Assembly (NCBI RefSeq): GCF_027943255.1 | Contig: NC_072896.1 | Span: 8,308,001 to 8,372,000, forward strand | DNA length: 64,000 nucleotides | DNA from: Anastrepha obliqua | Lineage: Eukaryota; Arthropoda; Insecta; Diptera; Tephritidae | Reading direction: 5' to 3' | Shown here: positions 34,211 through 46,469 of the stretch, one piece after another | How the letters are laid out: each line of letters starts with the position of its first letter | How positions within the stretch are numbered: position 1 is the first letter of the stretch | Position numbers and translations under genes: made by a program | The notes under the pieces: generated by a model | Told to the model about the DNA's origin: nothing | Database searches by the model: none | The model's input: the letters and a program-made list of their open reading frames with translations, nothing else

Positions 34211-36690
34211 AGATTCGAACCTCTTTGGCCTTGCCTATCGAGAACTTGAACTTTCATTTGAAAATTCAGTGCAGCACCAGCTCTTTTGTGAAATTTTCTT
34301 ATTGCCTCTAAAAAACTAGCGAATGCTTACTTCAACAAAAAAATGACCTACGCTACTGTTCACTTATCGCCATCGGTCGCGTTATTAGTTTCTTTAATTC
34401 CACCACTGCTTCGACCAGTGTAGACATAACTACGGATATCGCTTATAACTTCATCAAGTAAAGCAGTCGCTTAGCTGGTCGTGTGTGTCCTCAACTTAAC
34501 TACTTTTCACCTCACACCACCCGCACCAGCAGCAGCAGCCGTTGCACCATTACTGTCGCTACCATTTCTACAACTATCGCGATGCGGCCACACATTTGCG
34601 GTTGCTGCGAGTATACACCGCGTGAGTTCATTGCAGTGTAACAAAGCAATTCATTTCGAGTGTGCCACATGTTTCCTACTTTCATATTTGTTGCTCCACT
34701 ACACTCCTACCGCTGGCCATGCCACTGCTGCTGCAGCTACTAAGAGAATGCAATCGTTTGCGGAAAGTCAAAAGCTCAGCGGTTTCAATTGCAATTGACA
34801 GCGGTCATGTGTAGCTTGTGTGTGGTCCACATAACTCTATGAATTTCCGTTAACAATTGACTGGAAGCTACTTTTGTACTTACGTATGTATGTATGTATT
34901 TATAAGTAAGTATGTAGGGGTGAACGCAGTGTTCCAGCTGCCGCCAATACTGCGTCAACTCCACTGTTATGGCTTCATGTTTCTATTTATTTATTAAGAA
35001 CTTTTTCGTCGATTTTATTTATTTTGCAATTTTATGGAAGATTGCAAAGGAAGCATTTCATATCAAGGCAGTTATTAAGATAATCTTTTTTAAGTGAATA
35101 TTTTGTAAGATTCAGCAGTTAAGTCACAACCGCGTCCATTCGTGAGGTGAAATATCAAAGGATCAATAATTTTGCCTCAAGTACAATAGTATTAATGGCC
35201 CCGGCAATACCATGAAAAACCTTCTTATAAAATCTGGTTGCCGTTTGAAGGCGTCATAAAATTAAATGACCCTTCATTTCCGGTTCAGACACACTACTGT
35301 GCTACTATATTTTTGAAATTTTTTATTATTATATTAGGAAATTAGCAAATAGATACACTTTTTTTTTGTCTGGCTCCCTGAGGTATTAAATTTGTAATAA
35401 CTCTTCAAAAATATGATAAAAAATGTTTCACAGTCCATTTAATTAGCTGAAATATACATAATTTTGCTCTTCAACAAATTCCCTATTGCAATGAATATTT
35501 ATTTAAAAATCAAATATTGGCAAAAAAATATTCAATATTCAAATGTGCTTTTACCACATCTTTGACAAATATTTTCATGCTTTTATTTTTACTGACAATG
35601 CATGTACTAGTATGTACTTGCGAAATGAACATTTTGTTGGCGAATGAATTTTTTATAAATTCATAATTTGTTTCAGAGATACTTTTTGTTTTTGGTTTTT
35701 TTTTTTCAATATATCCAACACGTTCGCGGTAAAGGGATTGTGCAAAAATACAGCAGAGGCAGCACAGCGTGAAATCTCTTAAAATAAGAGAAAAAAACAG
35801 CAACAATAAAGTAATAAAATAATCAGAAAATGGCATCAGGTGTGACCAGGTTTTAAAAAAGTTTATGAATTTTTAATCTCGCTAACAGACGTACATACAT
35901 AAGCAAACACATACAAAAAAAATCAGACAGCATAAGCGTTTTGAACAAAAATAGAAGTGGCAACGGAAGATAAACGAAAGCCGAATAAGTATTAAAAACA
36001 TAAATAAAGTGACTAAATAAAGTCATATGGAGCTTAAATAAAAGTCATTTGATGGCAAATGTTTTAAGGCAATACGCGTAGTAGTATGGGTATGTACAGA
36101 CATATATATGTTATATGCACATATATGCACGTGTGTATGCACATTTGGCCGTACATAAAAAAGGTGATTTAGAATTATTAAATTCCAGTAGCTTTTGCGG
36201 TCGAACGATTAAATTTTATGGATATTTTAGAAACGCGATAAGTTATTTATTGCTGGGGACGCTGAGAGATATAAAAAGCACAAAAATGACCACAAAAGTG
36301 AGAACTGTCAAGACATTCGGAGTATTACCGGTTCTGAAAGGAGCAGGGAGCAGTTAATTTGAGCTTCTCTCGTTGGTGAGTGGGATTCTTGAGCGCAAAG
36401 ATGAGTCTAAGAACACGAGATTGTGCACTCAGTGAGACGCATCAGCTACTTATGATCGTAAATCATGCCAACTGTCAAGTAATTGATAGCGTTAAGCTAA
36501 AGCTGGGGTTGTGCGCAAACACTATTTGTAAAAAATGATTCATAAGCCCGCTGAGAATTATGGAAGCATCCGCATATTTGAGTTTTATGGCTTTCAACTA
36601 AAAGTCTGATTACTATCAGCTTGGGCAGCAATGCGCTATGGTAATAAGTGTCGCTCGGTACCAAATTAAACCATTTAAGCGCAAATTTCA
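34211..36690. other. No recognisable gene
   Basis: A plus-strand frame at 34481-34798 is Ala/Pro/Leu-rich low complexity driven by CAGCAGCAGC-type repeats and is not convincing. A GTATGTATGTATGTATTTAT microsatellite lies near 34885. No element or exon was recognised. Confidence 0.5.
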
Positions 36691-36729
36691 TTTCATTTCA
36701 TTTTATTTATATCAGTAGTACAGAGCAGT

Positions 36730-39350
36730 ACAGAGTATCCTCCGCGAAGGTAGGCATTAGAAGTTGTCTTAACATGGGCCACATTCCGCTAGGCTGGAGA
36801 GAGATAAAAGTATCTTTCATACCCCAGGTAGGCAGGTCTCTCACACACTAACCCCAAAGACTTCAGATCAATAAGTCTTACGTCTTTTCTCCTCAAGATT
36901 CTAGAGAGAATAGTGGACGAGTATATACCTACGTGGCGTTCAAAAATATAAAGGCGAGCGCTATAGTAGATGCTTTAGAAGACTTTGGAGTTGAACCACA
37001 CGTTGTTGCCCTGATAGAAGCAATACTCGTTTGAAGGAAGGTAGCGGGTAATTTAGGCAACACTACTCTAAGCAGACAGGTCTGCAGAGACACACCTCTC
37101 CTCTCTCCTCTGGATTTTGGCGGTAAACTCATTATTGTAGACCCTGGAGAGAGGAGGTTGCCACGTCACTGCATACGCAGATGATGTAGCAATTGCTGTT
37201 AAAGGCTGATATCCTAACACCCTTATGGACATTCTTCGCTCTACACATGGCCACGCTTAGCAGCTGGGCTGAGAGTAGGGGACTCGCTATAAATTACGCA
37301 AAAACTGCAATAATTCTCTTTACAAGGAAACATAGGCTTCTTATAATCTCCCCGCTGGTTTTTAAAGATGTGGAGATTCCTTTGAGAGAGAATGTCAAGT
37401 ACTTAGGACTCATATTGGATAGAAAACTCACATGGAAACCTAATATTGCGGAAAAAGTAAAAAAGGCAACGTTGCATTATATACTTGCAAAAAAGCGGTC
37501 GGTATTACATGGGGATTAATACCTCGCGGTACTCATTGGCTATATATGTACTTCGGTAGTTAGACCAGTCTTAATATATGAAATACTTGTATGGTAGACA
37601 TCTGCTCAAAAGGCGAGTTACTCTAAAATCATGAGTAAGGTCCAAAGAACAGCTCTTTTATGTGCCTCTGGTGCTTTAAGGACTACTTCGAACAAAGCGC
37701 TAGAAGTGCTAATATATTTGCCTGCGCTTAGACACAAAAGTATGGCGCTATGGAAAGAACTGTGGTTTGGCCAAGCCTGTATTTTACAAACTCTGAACTG
37801 TCGCAAATAAGAAATAGACTATTCTATTCCTAGACTTATCTTCGACAAGCTCTTCAAGACAAGTATACCGTCAAGAAGGGAGTAGTAGACACAAAGGCCA
37901 TGGAGAAGGGGGGAATTGAATTTTTATACAGATGGTTCCAAGCTAGACTATAAAGTTGGCTATGGAGTATTTTCGAAGGAATTAGGACTGGAACTATCCG
38001 TTCGACTACCAGACGTATGTACAGGGTTGGCCATATTAAACTGACCCATGTGATTATTAAAAAAATATGGAAAAAGAAACATTTTTTTGTGTTTCATTGT
38101 GAAAAACATTTAATTTAGTTCAAGGAGATTCGTTTACATCACTTTTTGAATATGATATCGCGCAAGTGGTCGCCCTTAGAACGTATTTGGATATGTACAG
38201 GGTTGGCCATCTTAAACTGACCCATGTGATTATTAAAAAAATATGGAAAAAGAAACATTTTTTTGTGTTTCATTGTGAAAAACATTTAATTTAGTTCAAG
38301 GAGATTCGTTTAGATCACTTTTTGAATATGATATCGCGCAAGTGGTCGCCCTTAGCTCGTATAGCGTAATGTGCCCGTTTTTCGGCGTTTTCCATAGTTT
38401 TGGCCAGCGTCTCGGCCGATATGGCGGCTATTTCCCGTCGGATATTGGCCTTAAGTGCGCCTAGTGTCTTTGGCTTGTTGACGTAAACCTTAGATTTCAA
38501 ATTACAGTAAAAAGTTATAGGATTACTCAATGGGTCAGTTTAATATGGCCAACCCTGTATATAAGGCAGAGGTTCTAGCTATAAAAGAAGTGGCTACATA
38601 TCTAAATACGCACGCCGTAACAAAAATCACGATAAATATATTCTCGAATAGCCAAGCGGCCATTGAATCAATGAATGCGGCTACACTAAGATCAAAGATT
38701 GCACAGAAATGCCGGGCAGCGCTAAATGATATTAGTGTCGTAGTCAAGGCCAGCCTTATTTGGGTTCCGGGGCACAGGGATATTGAGAGAAACTGTAAAG
38801 CCGATGATCTAGCTAGGAGAGGTATTGTTCTACAACTGCTCAGTGACAAAAGTACCATTGGGATGCCTATGGCCACGAGTAAATTAATAGTGAAAAACAA
38901 AATTATCCAATAGGTCAATAGGTCATGGGAAGACAAAGATACATGCGTAACAGCTAGGCTACTATGGCCGCCTCTCAAGAGATGATATATCGAAGGTCGT
39001 GGTTTATGTCACCGGTCATTGGCTATTTGGCAAGCTTTCCTTGAGGCTAGGAGTATTATCCCATGAATATTGTAGAAGTTGTAAACATAAGGAAGAGGAA
39101 GAAACAGTTGATAACTTCCTTTGCAATTGTCCAGCCTTAGCTGAAGTCAGGGCAGGTTGTCTAGGTAAACACTTTTTCAATTCTCTTACAGAACTGTCTG
39201 GTCGGAGATTAGACCAATCTTGCGCCTCCAAATGGTTGCATGAAAATAAATAAACAAGGTTCCCGTGTCACACGGTGGTATCACAACGGACCTGTAAGGT
39301 CTAAGTGAGTTGGTCATACGGACCGACTACCACCATAACCTAACTTAACA
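36730..39350 (+). mobile_element. R1/LOA-like LINE, RT to 3' end, split by a MITE
   Basis: RT starts LNMGHIPLGWREIKVSFIPQ, VGRSLTH and ISLTSFLLKILERIVDEYI, then ASAIVDALEDFGVEPHVVAL. The QGGVLSPLL motif is damaged, and VTAYADDVAIAVKG holds the YADD catalytic Asp pair. KYLGLILDRKLTWKPN follows. RNase H begins TDGSKLDYKVGYGVFSKELG, is interrupted by the MITE at 38022-38557, and resumes YKAEVLAIKEVATYL, NIFSNSQAAIESMNAAT and WVPGHRDIERNCKADDLARR. The terminal zinc motif is CRSCKHKEEEETVDNFLCNC. It ends near 39350 at CCATAACCTAACTTAAC. Many stops; non-functional. Confidence 0.88.
38022..38557 (-). mobile_element. DD41D-like Tc1/mariner deletion derivative with duplicated end
   Basis: The ends are CAGGGTTGGCCATATTAAAC and, reversed, CAGGGTTGGCCATATTAAAC, continuing to about 28 identical bases, with TA on both sides. 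A terminal segment of about 165 bp occurs twice in tandem (from 38015 and from 38191) with only two mismatches that I can see. On the minus strand the remaining coding part reads LKSKVYVNKPKTLGALKANI, RREIAAISAETLAKTMENAE and KRAHYAIRAKGDHLRDIIF, the C-terminus of a transposase of the same group as those at 14.6 and 27.0 kb. Confidence 0.88.
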
Positions 39351-40860
39351 GAGTAAGACTTAGGTCTTCGGTAGTAGGTTTTAGCAATTCAACATTATTA
39401 TATGCAACTAGAATTAATTTGAAATGAAAATTTCTTAATCCATTTTTTTACAGCTGTTCATTAACAAATCTATTCTTTGAAAATAGGAAAAGAAAATGTA
39501 GATTAAGAAAACAGGAAAAAGTAGTTTCTTGAGAATAAAGAAAAAAATTGAATGCCGTGAATGCAGTTAAACACTTTTAAAGTAATCATAGACTTGTGCG
39601 TTGTAGTTAAATCTGTTAAGTCCAGTTTGCACAGTGTAAGATTTCGTTTTTCAAATCTAACTTTATTTGTGGATTCTGCATTCTGCATTCTGAGATGGTG
39701 AAAACTAACCCAAGAGGGTAGAATGGATGAAAAATTTCAAAAGCCAACTCTCTAAGGTGTACTTTGTTTGGTACGAGGAGGAGGTATTCACTGCTGAGTG
39801 GCAAAACGGCGAGTGCAGAAGTGTTTTGACTTCCAAAACGAATATTTTGAAAAACATTAAAGTAATTTTATAATATTTTAGTCTATTATTTTATGCGTAA
39901 GTATACACAGTACACACTGTAACTGTTTAGGTAGCTTCCTTATATTGCGTCCATTCTTGATTGGGCCAAGACCCGTTTCGATTGAATCAAGTGGGCGGCT
40001 GTTATTGTCGCGGATACCCAGTGTTTGTAGACAAATCTTATAAGTTTAGGCTTATCGCTGGTAAACTCCTTGGCTGATGGTGGCCATAATAGTACCTGTG
40101 TATATCTTTCAGTCATTGATTGGAATATTCTGATGAACTAATCATTCTGTCAACATTTTTGAATTAAAATGCCACATAGGAGTCTGATTATGAACATTGT
40201 ATCGATAGTTCCAAGCCAACATTAACTGAGTGCAGGTTTCCTTTATATCCAGAAATCGTTTTCGCGAGATAAAATTTGCCACTATATTTTTTCGCAATGC
40301 CTTCATCATAACACTGGCACTCTTGGCAACATAACACTAACATTTTTTTCAGCTCAAATATATGCCATATAATAACCTATTTCATGTTGCCATATTTTAT
40401 TGCTTCCAATTAAATAATTTTTTGAAAGTCTCCGTGAGAGAATAGTTTCTTTAGTTGACCAACAATACAGGCTTTTTCTAAAAAACACGCATTATTGGTT
40501 AAGGGTGAAGAAACTTCCGCTGCCACGTCGCGGGGGATTCGGCAGACGAATTCTGCACGATCATTTCACATGTATTCACACACTCGTCCAATCAGTCGTT
40601 GTTCAAACGACAATGAAGTGGAAATGTATTGACCTTTTTTTCGTATATCACTAACACAATCTTACTTTTTTTATAAGCAAACCGCTTCGTGACTCCAGTT
40701 ACGTCAGCTTATCAGCTGATTCTATCAAATTCATTGAAAGCCAAATAACAGTTTGTTATTGGCTGCACTTCTCAATTCTTTTCACCACGGGTATACAAGG
40801 CTTCCATTTCGAATGGGAGTCAGTTGGGTTGAAGAATCTTCTTGTTGTAGACGAGAGTTT
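39351..40860. other. No recognisable gene
   Basis: AT-rich. On the minus strand a frame near 40100-40290 reads FLDIKETCTQLMLAWNYRYN and QTPMWHFNSK, which looks protein-like but has no family I recognise. It may belong with the remnant just to the right. Confidence 0.4.
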
Positions 40861-40869
40861 TTCATACCT

Positions 40870-41115
40870 CTCTTTCTCTTCCGACATTTAATCAGTACTC
40901 GAATGTCTGCGAAAACATTTTAAACTTCTCTTGGAAGTTCTGATGTTTCATCATCGTCATCTTCTTTCTCGCCGGCCGCCTCAGCAGGATCAGGCTATAA
41001 AACAACCTTTTCGTATTTATAATCGCTCTCCTCCTCGACTATGGCGTTTACAGCATCTGCGTGCCCCAGAAAACGGTTTGCGCTCGTAAATCGCGAAATA
41101 TTTTCACATGCCTTA
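40870..41115 (-). pseudogene. Possible piggyBac-like transposase N-terminus (remnant)
   Basis: The minus strand reads ENISRFTSANRFLGHADAVN, AIVEEESDYKYEKVVL, a stop, PDPAEAAGEKEDDDDETSEL, PREV, a stop, NVFADIRVLIKCRKRKRG. The acidic patch followed by a basic one resembles the N-terminal region of piggyBac-type transposases, but no DDD catalytic core is visible downstream. Only two stops in about 100 codons indicate a once-coding sequence. The family call is weak. Confidence 0.38.
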
Positions 41116-41419
41116 ATTGGCAAACAAATATTTTTTGTATATCACAATGGGCACCCAATCAAAGCGGTATATAATTAATAGGTTATAGAAAAAACGTGCT
41201 GTAAATGGTGCCGTTTATTTAGTAGAGAAAGCTTAAATGGGTTAATTCAATATTTCATTAGCATGTTGAGAATTGTAGACGTGAATTGAGCGAATGAAAT
41301 AATGACCACTTTTTATTTCTTTCACAGACTTTATCTATTGTGTCGTCTTGTAAAAGGAATACTATAAAAATTATCACATTTAACTTTTACTTTTACTGTA
41401 TTAAACTTTCAGCAGAGCT

Positions 41420-41650
41420 TCTACTCCAACTTTTGATGTGGGTCTTAATGTTTTTCCTCAAATGGTGGGACATACAGTTTTATGCTGAGTTGAATACCAA
41501 ATGTTTTTTATAAGAAGTTTTTTCAGCACAGAAATACATTTGGGGATTTCCATTCTCTGCCGAGCTGTGACGTTTGTTAGAAAACCAGTGTAGGTTTCGA
41601 CCCACCGAATAATAACCAACACAAGCTCACTTGGCTACGGCAGCCGAAAA
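41420..41650 (-). mobile_element. tRNA-derived SINE (copy 2, A- and B-box end present)
   Basis: The left part has GTGGGTCTTAATGTTTTTCC and GGGATTTCCATTCTCTGCCG. The right end, read on the minus strand, gives GGCTGCCGTAGCCAAGTGAG (A-box-like) and GGGTCGAAACC (decayed B-box). This is the tRNA-like head missing from copy 1. Confidence 0.75.
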
Positions 41651-42640
41651 TCGGGCATAAAATATTACTAGCTTAAATTTTCAAGTACCAAAAATATTCT
41701 TAGCAAAATTGTAGGTACATTTAAAATACAAATATATACAAAATAAATATATATATATATTTTCTTCTAAAAAAATTCCCCTTGAACTTACTCATTGTAC
41801 CCAATTTGAACTTTGACTTTACCAAACTGAACTTGTGAAACGTTTTAACGCCCATTCAAGCATCATTGGCATTACTCTCCAACTTCACTTGAACTTTGGA
41901 GAATAAAGAAAATTGTGAATGAATGGATGGAATTTTTAGTGATAGTCCCTTTTGGGGGCATTTTCGCTTTTGTAGTAGTTGTTGACATTACACCAAAGCT
42001 ACGCAGCGCCATTGATATGCGTTTCTAATGAAGAGAGGGACGATTAAATTTCATTGAAATCGATTTAATGCTCAACTGAATTGACCGCAATAACCGCCAG
42101 CCAGAGGCAAGCCGCAACCAACTGTGTCACAACCACACGCACAAACAAATATACACACACATACATACACTCAAGCAATCAGCCAAAATTTTGCAACCAA
42201 CAAAGGCGTACTGATGTTTTGAAGCAGTTATGCTTGTCAAGGAGAGGGAGAGAGAGCATAAGGAGCAGTGGCTGAATAGTGGATTTACAGCCAGTATGCG
42301 CTTAAATGCAAGGAACGGATAGTTTGTACTGCCACAAGTCTGGGAGATAATGAAAAGATGTTGGCAGTGATTGCAAATTTGCCGTTTTAAAGGAATAAAT
42401 TAGGTGGATATGCGGCAATTCAATTTATTTGCAATATTTTCGGTGTTTTTTTTTTTTTTGTGAAATATTAAACTTTATCAATTTCGTTATTAATTTTATT
42501 AGAAAATATAAAATAATCGGCCTTATGGCATATTTACACTAAGCGTTTAACTGCAGTTAAGAAAATGAGTTGCAATGCAGCAAAAACAAAAATTAAAAAT
42601 TAAAATCATCGGTATTATGTAGCCACTTGCAACTTACAAA
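41651..42640. other. No recognisable gene; AT and CA microsatellites
   Basis: An ATATATATATAT run lies near 41747 and an ACACACATACATACACTC run near 42154. The frame at 42081-42275 crosses the latter and has no motif. Confidence 0.5.
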
Positions 42641-42646
42641 TTAGTA

Positions 42647-42720
42647 TAAAGGTGTCGCAAAATTAATCAACCAATTTTGTTTTTGAATAATTTTTTACTA
42701 ATTAAAAAAAATTTTTTTTT
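42647..42720 (+). repeat. Small MITE fragment
   Basis: AAGGTGTCGCAAAATTAATC followed by AACCAATTTTG and TTTTTGAATAATTTTTTACT is the left two-thirds of the 96-bp element at 43.93 kb. It is truncated just before the TTAA-flanked element. Confidence 0.65.
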
Positions 42721-42746
42721 AGTGATGGAAATCTTTATTTTGACCT

Positions 42747-43420
42747 TTAAGTGTTTACATGGGCTTCATGGGTTCAAAAAATCGATTTTTTTTGACTTAT
42801 TAATTTCTACAACATCTCAAGAATATCATCCTAAATTTTCAAGTCGATCCGAGTAATAGTTTCGGAGATACAGCCTTTTGAGCGTGTGCGTTCCAAGCCA
42901 CTTTTATTGTTACTCAAAACCTTAAACGCGTTTTTCTCGGAACTACTCAACCGATCTTGATGAAATTTTACACAGGTATTCGGGATACAATTTACTCGTT
43001 CTTGGATAAAGGATTTTTTTTCAATTACAACTATTTTAAAGAAAACAAAATGTCAAGCAAATTTCAACCAAATTTTCAGTTTTTTGGAAAAAAATGTCTG
43101 CCAAAATTCAAATTTTTAATTTTTTTTCTTTCCTTCGTTCAAGCACGAGTTTATGGTCTTAACTAAAATACTTATTTTTGTTTTTTCATCTTAGATGATC
43201 CTGTCTGGAGATATGCTGACAACGTGAACGCACTTTTTTATCGAGGGGTCACCGGAAATGACGTCGTTTTAATTTTTTTTTCGAAAATTTCAGAAATTAT
43301 TCTTTGACTATACATCTATAAGACGACAAAAAGTTTGAATTAAATAAATAATTTTTTACATAGAAAAAACAATATTAAAAATAGCCCTTTTTTAACCGAC
43401 GAAACCTATGCAACCCCTAA
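42747..43420 (+). mobile_element. TTAA-flanked inverted-repeat element (copy 2)
   Basis: The left end reads TTAAGTGTTTACATGGGCTT; the right end, reversed, reads TTAGGGGTTGCATAGGTTTC. The interior aligns with the 12.8-13.5 kb copy: ATTTCTACAACATCTCAAGA, GGAGATACAGCC, CCGATCTTGATGAAATTTTA, CACGAGTTTATGGTCTTAAC and CACCGGAAAT-type words occur in the same order. It is about 55 bp shorter. The right TTAA has one substitution (CTAA). Confidence 0.78.
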
Positions 43421-43933
43421 GCACTCAATTGTTTGCCTCTTTGTATACTGCAACTGTCTAGTTCACAAAATTATGGGCAAATTATGGGCAGATATCAAAA
43501 ATTATTCTAAAAATTCTGTTTAAAAAGTTTGATATTTTGATAAAACATTTTCTAATATTTAAAAAAATTAAAAAAAAAATTCTAATTTTTTTAAATTTTG
43601 TACAAAGAGTGAAATTTTCTTTTCTATGAAATTTTTAGACAAAATTAATGAAAATTTAAAAATAAAAGAAATATAGTCAAAATTAGTTAAAATGTTGTCG
43701 TTAATATTTTGGCTTCAAGTTGCAGATTATCAAATTTTGTCCTTAAGTGGATTAGTGAAATTAAAGGTCTTCGAGTAATTTTTGATAACAAATTTTCATT
43801 TGGTAGGCAATTCAATTCAGTTATTTTGGTTTTTTCAAAGTAAGTTGACTCTAAATTACCTGATCCTATAAACTTCGCCTTACGTCATTTATTAGGCCAC
43901 AATCCTGTTGCATACGTCCTAGTTCTACTTATA
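43421..43933. other. AT-rich sequence without a gene
   Basis: Runs of A and T dominate; no coding or repeat motif is recognised. Confidence 0.5.
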
Positions 43934-44029
43934 CAAGGAAGCGCAAAATTGATCATTCAATTTTGTGTTTGAATAACTTTAATAGTAATTTAAAACAAAC
44001 ACAAAATTTTAAATCTTTGCGCCACCTTG
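43934..44029 (+). mobile_element. 96-bp MITE with TA flanks
   Basis: The ends are CAAGGAAGCGCAAA and, reversed, CAAGGTGGCGCAAAG, flanked by TA at 43932 and 44030. The middle is almost pure A/T. Two truncated copies occur at 21.80 and 42.65 kb. It has no coding capacity. Confidence 0.78.
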
Positions 44030-45805
44030 TAGTGATGCTGGTGATAGGGAAATTCATTACGATGGCAGATGAGACACTTCAATCTGGGCTTAAAGAGCCG
44101 ACTAAGTAGAACTGTTTCTATCATTTTTTTTGGAGCAACATGATATTCTTAGGAGCAGGCATTTTGTAAGACCAGCCTAAGCTAAGCCAGCCTGTTTCCT
44201 TATATTGTTTTTCAGTTAAAATCTTGTATTTACCAGCACAACTTTTTATAGTCAACCATTGTAAAAATAAAAGAAACTGTCTTCCTTTAATTTTTAGTAA
44301 AATTTTGTTCATTTCCCCACACAACACTTATTTTTTGCTGCAGGCAATGAATTGCAATACCCCCATAGGAGCAACTAAATTAAGCAAAAAGAGTTTAATA
44401 ATATTTTTTGTTGCTTCTTATTTTTTCTTTAATGCTCTTGACCGCATTTTGCTGGCCTCACTGCTAGTCACTGGTCAGTCACCACTACAAATGTGAGTGC
44501 ATTCAATTGAAAATTGAATTTTCAGTTATTGGCAGCACGAAGCAACACAGCCACAATCGACCAGCACCAACAGCAGCACCGACAAAAGTGGCTGCAAAAG
44601 TAGCTTCTCTGCTTTTTCTTTAAGTCTCATGCAAGCAAAGTGCTCGTGTAATGCACACAGGATGCGGGCGCGCCTGCAACTTCCTGCTTGCATCGCCTGC
44701 ATTGCCTGCCTGACTGCCGACTGACTTTGCGACTGAACTGCCAATCTGCACGAAGCAACGTCGCTGCGATATCTTTCATAGACTGTTGCTGCCTGGCTTT
44801 TCAGCTTAAATTTGCTTTGGCTCTTTTTTAATTTCCTCAACATTTGTGGCCGTGCATATACACACATATATACGTGCATACATACATACATACATCTGCA
44901 CCCTATTCTTCTTCACTTCCTTATTTAACGTCAGTGCATTTCCATTGATTTGTCTTGCATTTTTTTCTTTCGCTTTTTTGCGAAAATTCCTTAAACTTGA
45001 AATTATTGAAATTGTCTTCCTGCTGAATGCTTCACATCCTACAATTTCTACATTCCCTTCCCCACTACAGCCCATCCACCAGCCAGCCATTTACCAGTCA
45101 GTGGCTTGACTTGGCTTTTCAGCTTTTGTCTGAGTGATTTTCTTCGAATAGTTTTTGATATTTCAATGTCGAATTGCTTTTGTGGCAGCTGACCATGCCG
45201 AAGATGCCGTTACTCATGGCACTACTACGAGTAATAATGAAAATATTTTGCTCCGAAAATTGCTCTTCAACAGCAAAAGAGGAGGACGGAGCAGCAGCAG
45301 TAGTAGCAGGAGCAGTAAGATGATATTTACTTTGGTGATGACGATGATGATGATGCAAGTGTCAGCTGATATTTGGCTTAGAAAACTGCTGATGCTAAGC
45401 ATATTTACTGATGCAAACTCTCTGGCAATGTGTTGAGTTGCTGATTGTGTGGTGTTAGCTGGTGTTGGTTGGTTTTTCGCTGCCTGCCTGTTGGTGGGTG
45501 TTTATCGGCATTCTGCCCTGGCACTAGACTGGAAATTATCTTCAATCAGTCGCAAACGTGTCAGCATGTGAATTCAATTTGGTATTTTAATTGGAAGTGC
45601 AGCCAATTTTCATCAAATGTGTGTGGGCATTTACAATTGGGATGAGCCGAAAGAAACTGCGTATTGTATTTCTTGATCTTAATTGAAATTATATTCTTGC
45701 ATACGTGATTTAGGTATTTAAACGAACAACTAGAAATTAGAGAAGACTCCACAAGCAAGTAAAAATGAAGTCATAAATTTATTATTGTTTGAATATTGGA
45801 GTAAG
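44030..45805. other. No recognisable gene; trinucleotide repeats
   Basis: A GCAGCAGCAGTAGTAGCAGG tract near 45290 and a GATGACGATGATGATGATGC tract near 45336 create low-complexity frames on both strands. A TACATACATACATACAT repeat lies near 44878. No splice-flanked exon was found. Confidence 0.5.
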
Positions 45806-45807
45806 TA

Positions 45808-46340
45808 CAGGATTGCCCCTTACCGACGGACCCATGTGTTTTTTGGGCCCATTACAATCGACGAGGCCTGTCCGCAGGCAACAATCTTTGCGTTAATTGA
45901 GTCTTATACGGGAATAAATGCAAATCAATGCGGATAATTCGTTGTAAAGTGGTCCGAGCAATGCCCAACTGCTGAGAACGGCGATTTTGGGATGTTCTTG
46001 GCGACGTCTCAACACTGGCCCGTACAAGAGCAATATTCTCATCCGATCGCCTTGGTCGCATCACCAGTCGAAAACCTTTCCTACAAACGATTAATGGTGT
46101 TCTTAGAAGGCGCACTTTTCACCTTATTTTTTTTTTTTACGCACATTGAGTTTTCACAATTGACTTCTTTTGTTGAATGTAAATTTAAACAATTTGGGAG
46201 CGCTCGCGTGGCGTGCCCTGTTCCATGGTGAAAATCTGCTTGGACTGATGCTTCCAATGCGGTATGTCATTAAGCGATCTGACGTCTCTGTCAAAAGATA
46301 CAGGGTTGCCAGATGGGTCCGTCGAATATTAAAAACCCTG
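45808..46340 (-). mobile_element. DD41D-like Tc1/mariner deletion derivative keeping the N-terminal domain
   Basis: The left end reads CAGGATTGCCCC...CGACGGACCCAT; the right end, reversed, reads CAGGGTTTTTAATATTCGAC...GGACCCAT. TA flanks at 45806 and 46341. On the minus strand the coding part reads RPRRSDENIALVRASVETSP, RTSQNRRSQQLGIARTTLQR and IIRIDLHLFPYKTQLTQRL, a helix-turn-helix DNA-binding domain. The catalytic domain is absent. Confidence 0.83.
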
Positions 46341-46469
46341 TAAATAACTATGGTTTCAAAGATAATTTCTCAAAAAAATTAAAAGCAACTTTCATTTCAG
46401 TTTTAAACCGAGAGAGTCATTTGCGAAGTCCGTGCAAAAGTATTATAAAAACTACTTAATTGTTTGGGA

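Noticed and set aside
34481..34798. Plus-strand 105-codon frame rich in Ala and Pro
   Set aside because: Driven by CAGCAG-type repeats; no acceptor or donor and no similarity to sickie linker regions that I can support.
38535..38978. 147-codon minus-strand frame
   Set aside because: It is the antisense of the LINE RNase H domain, which is clearly readable on the plus strand.
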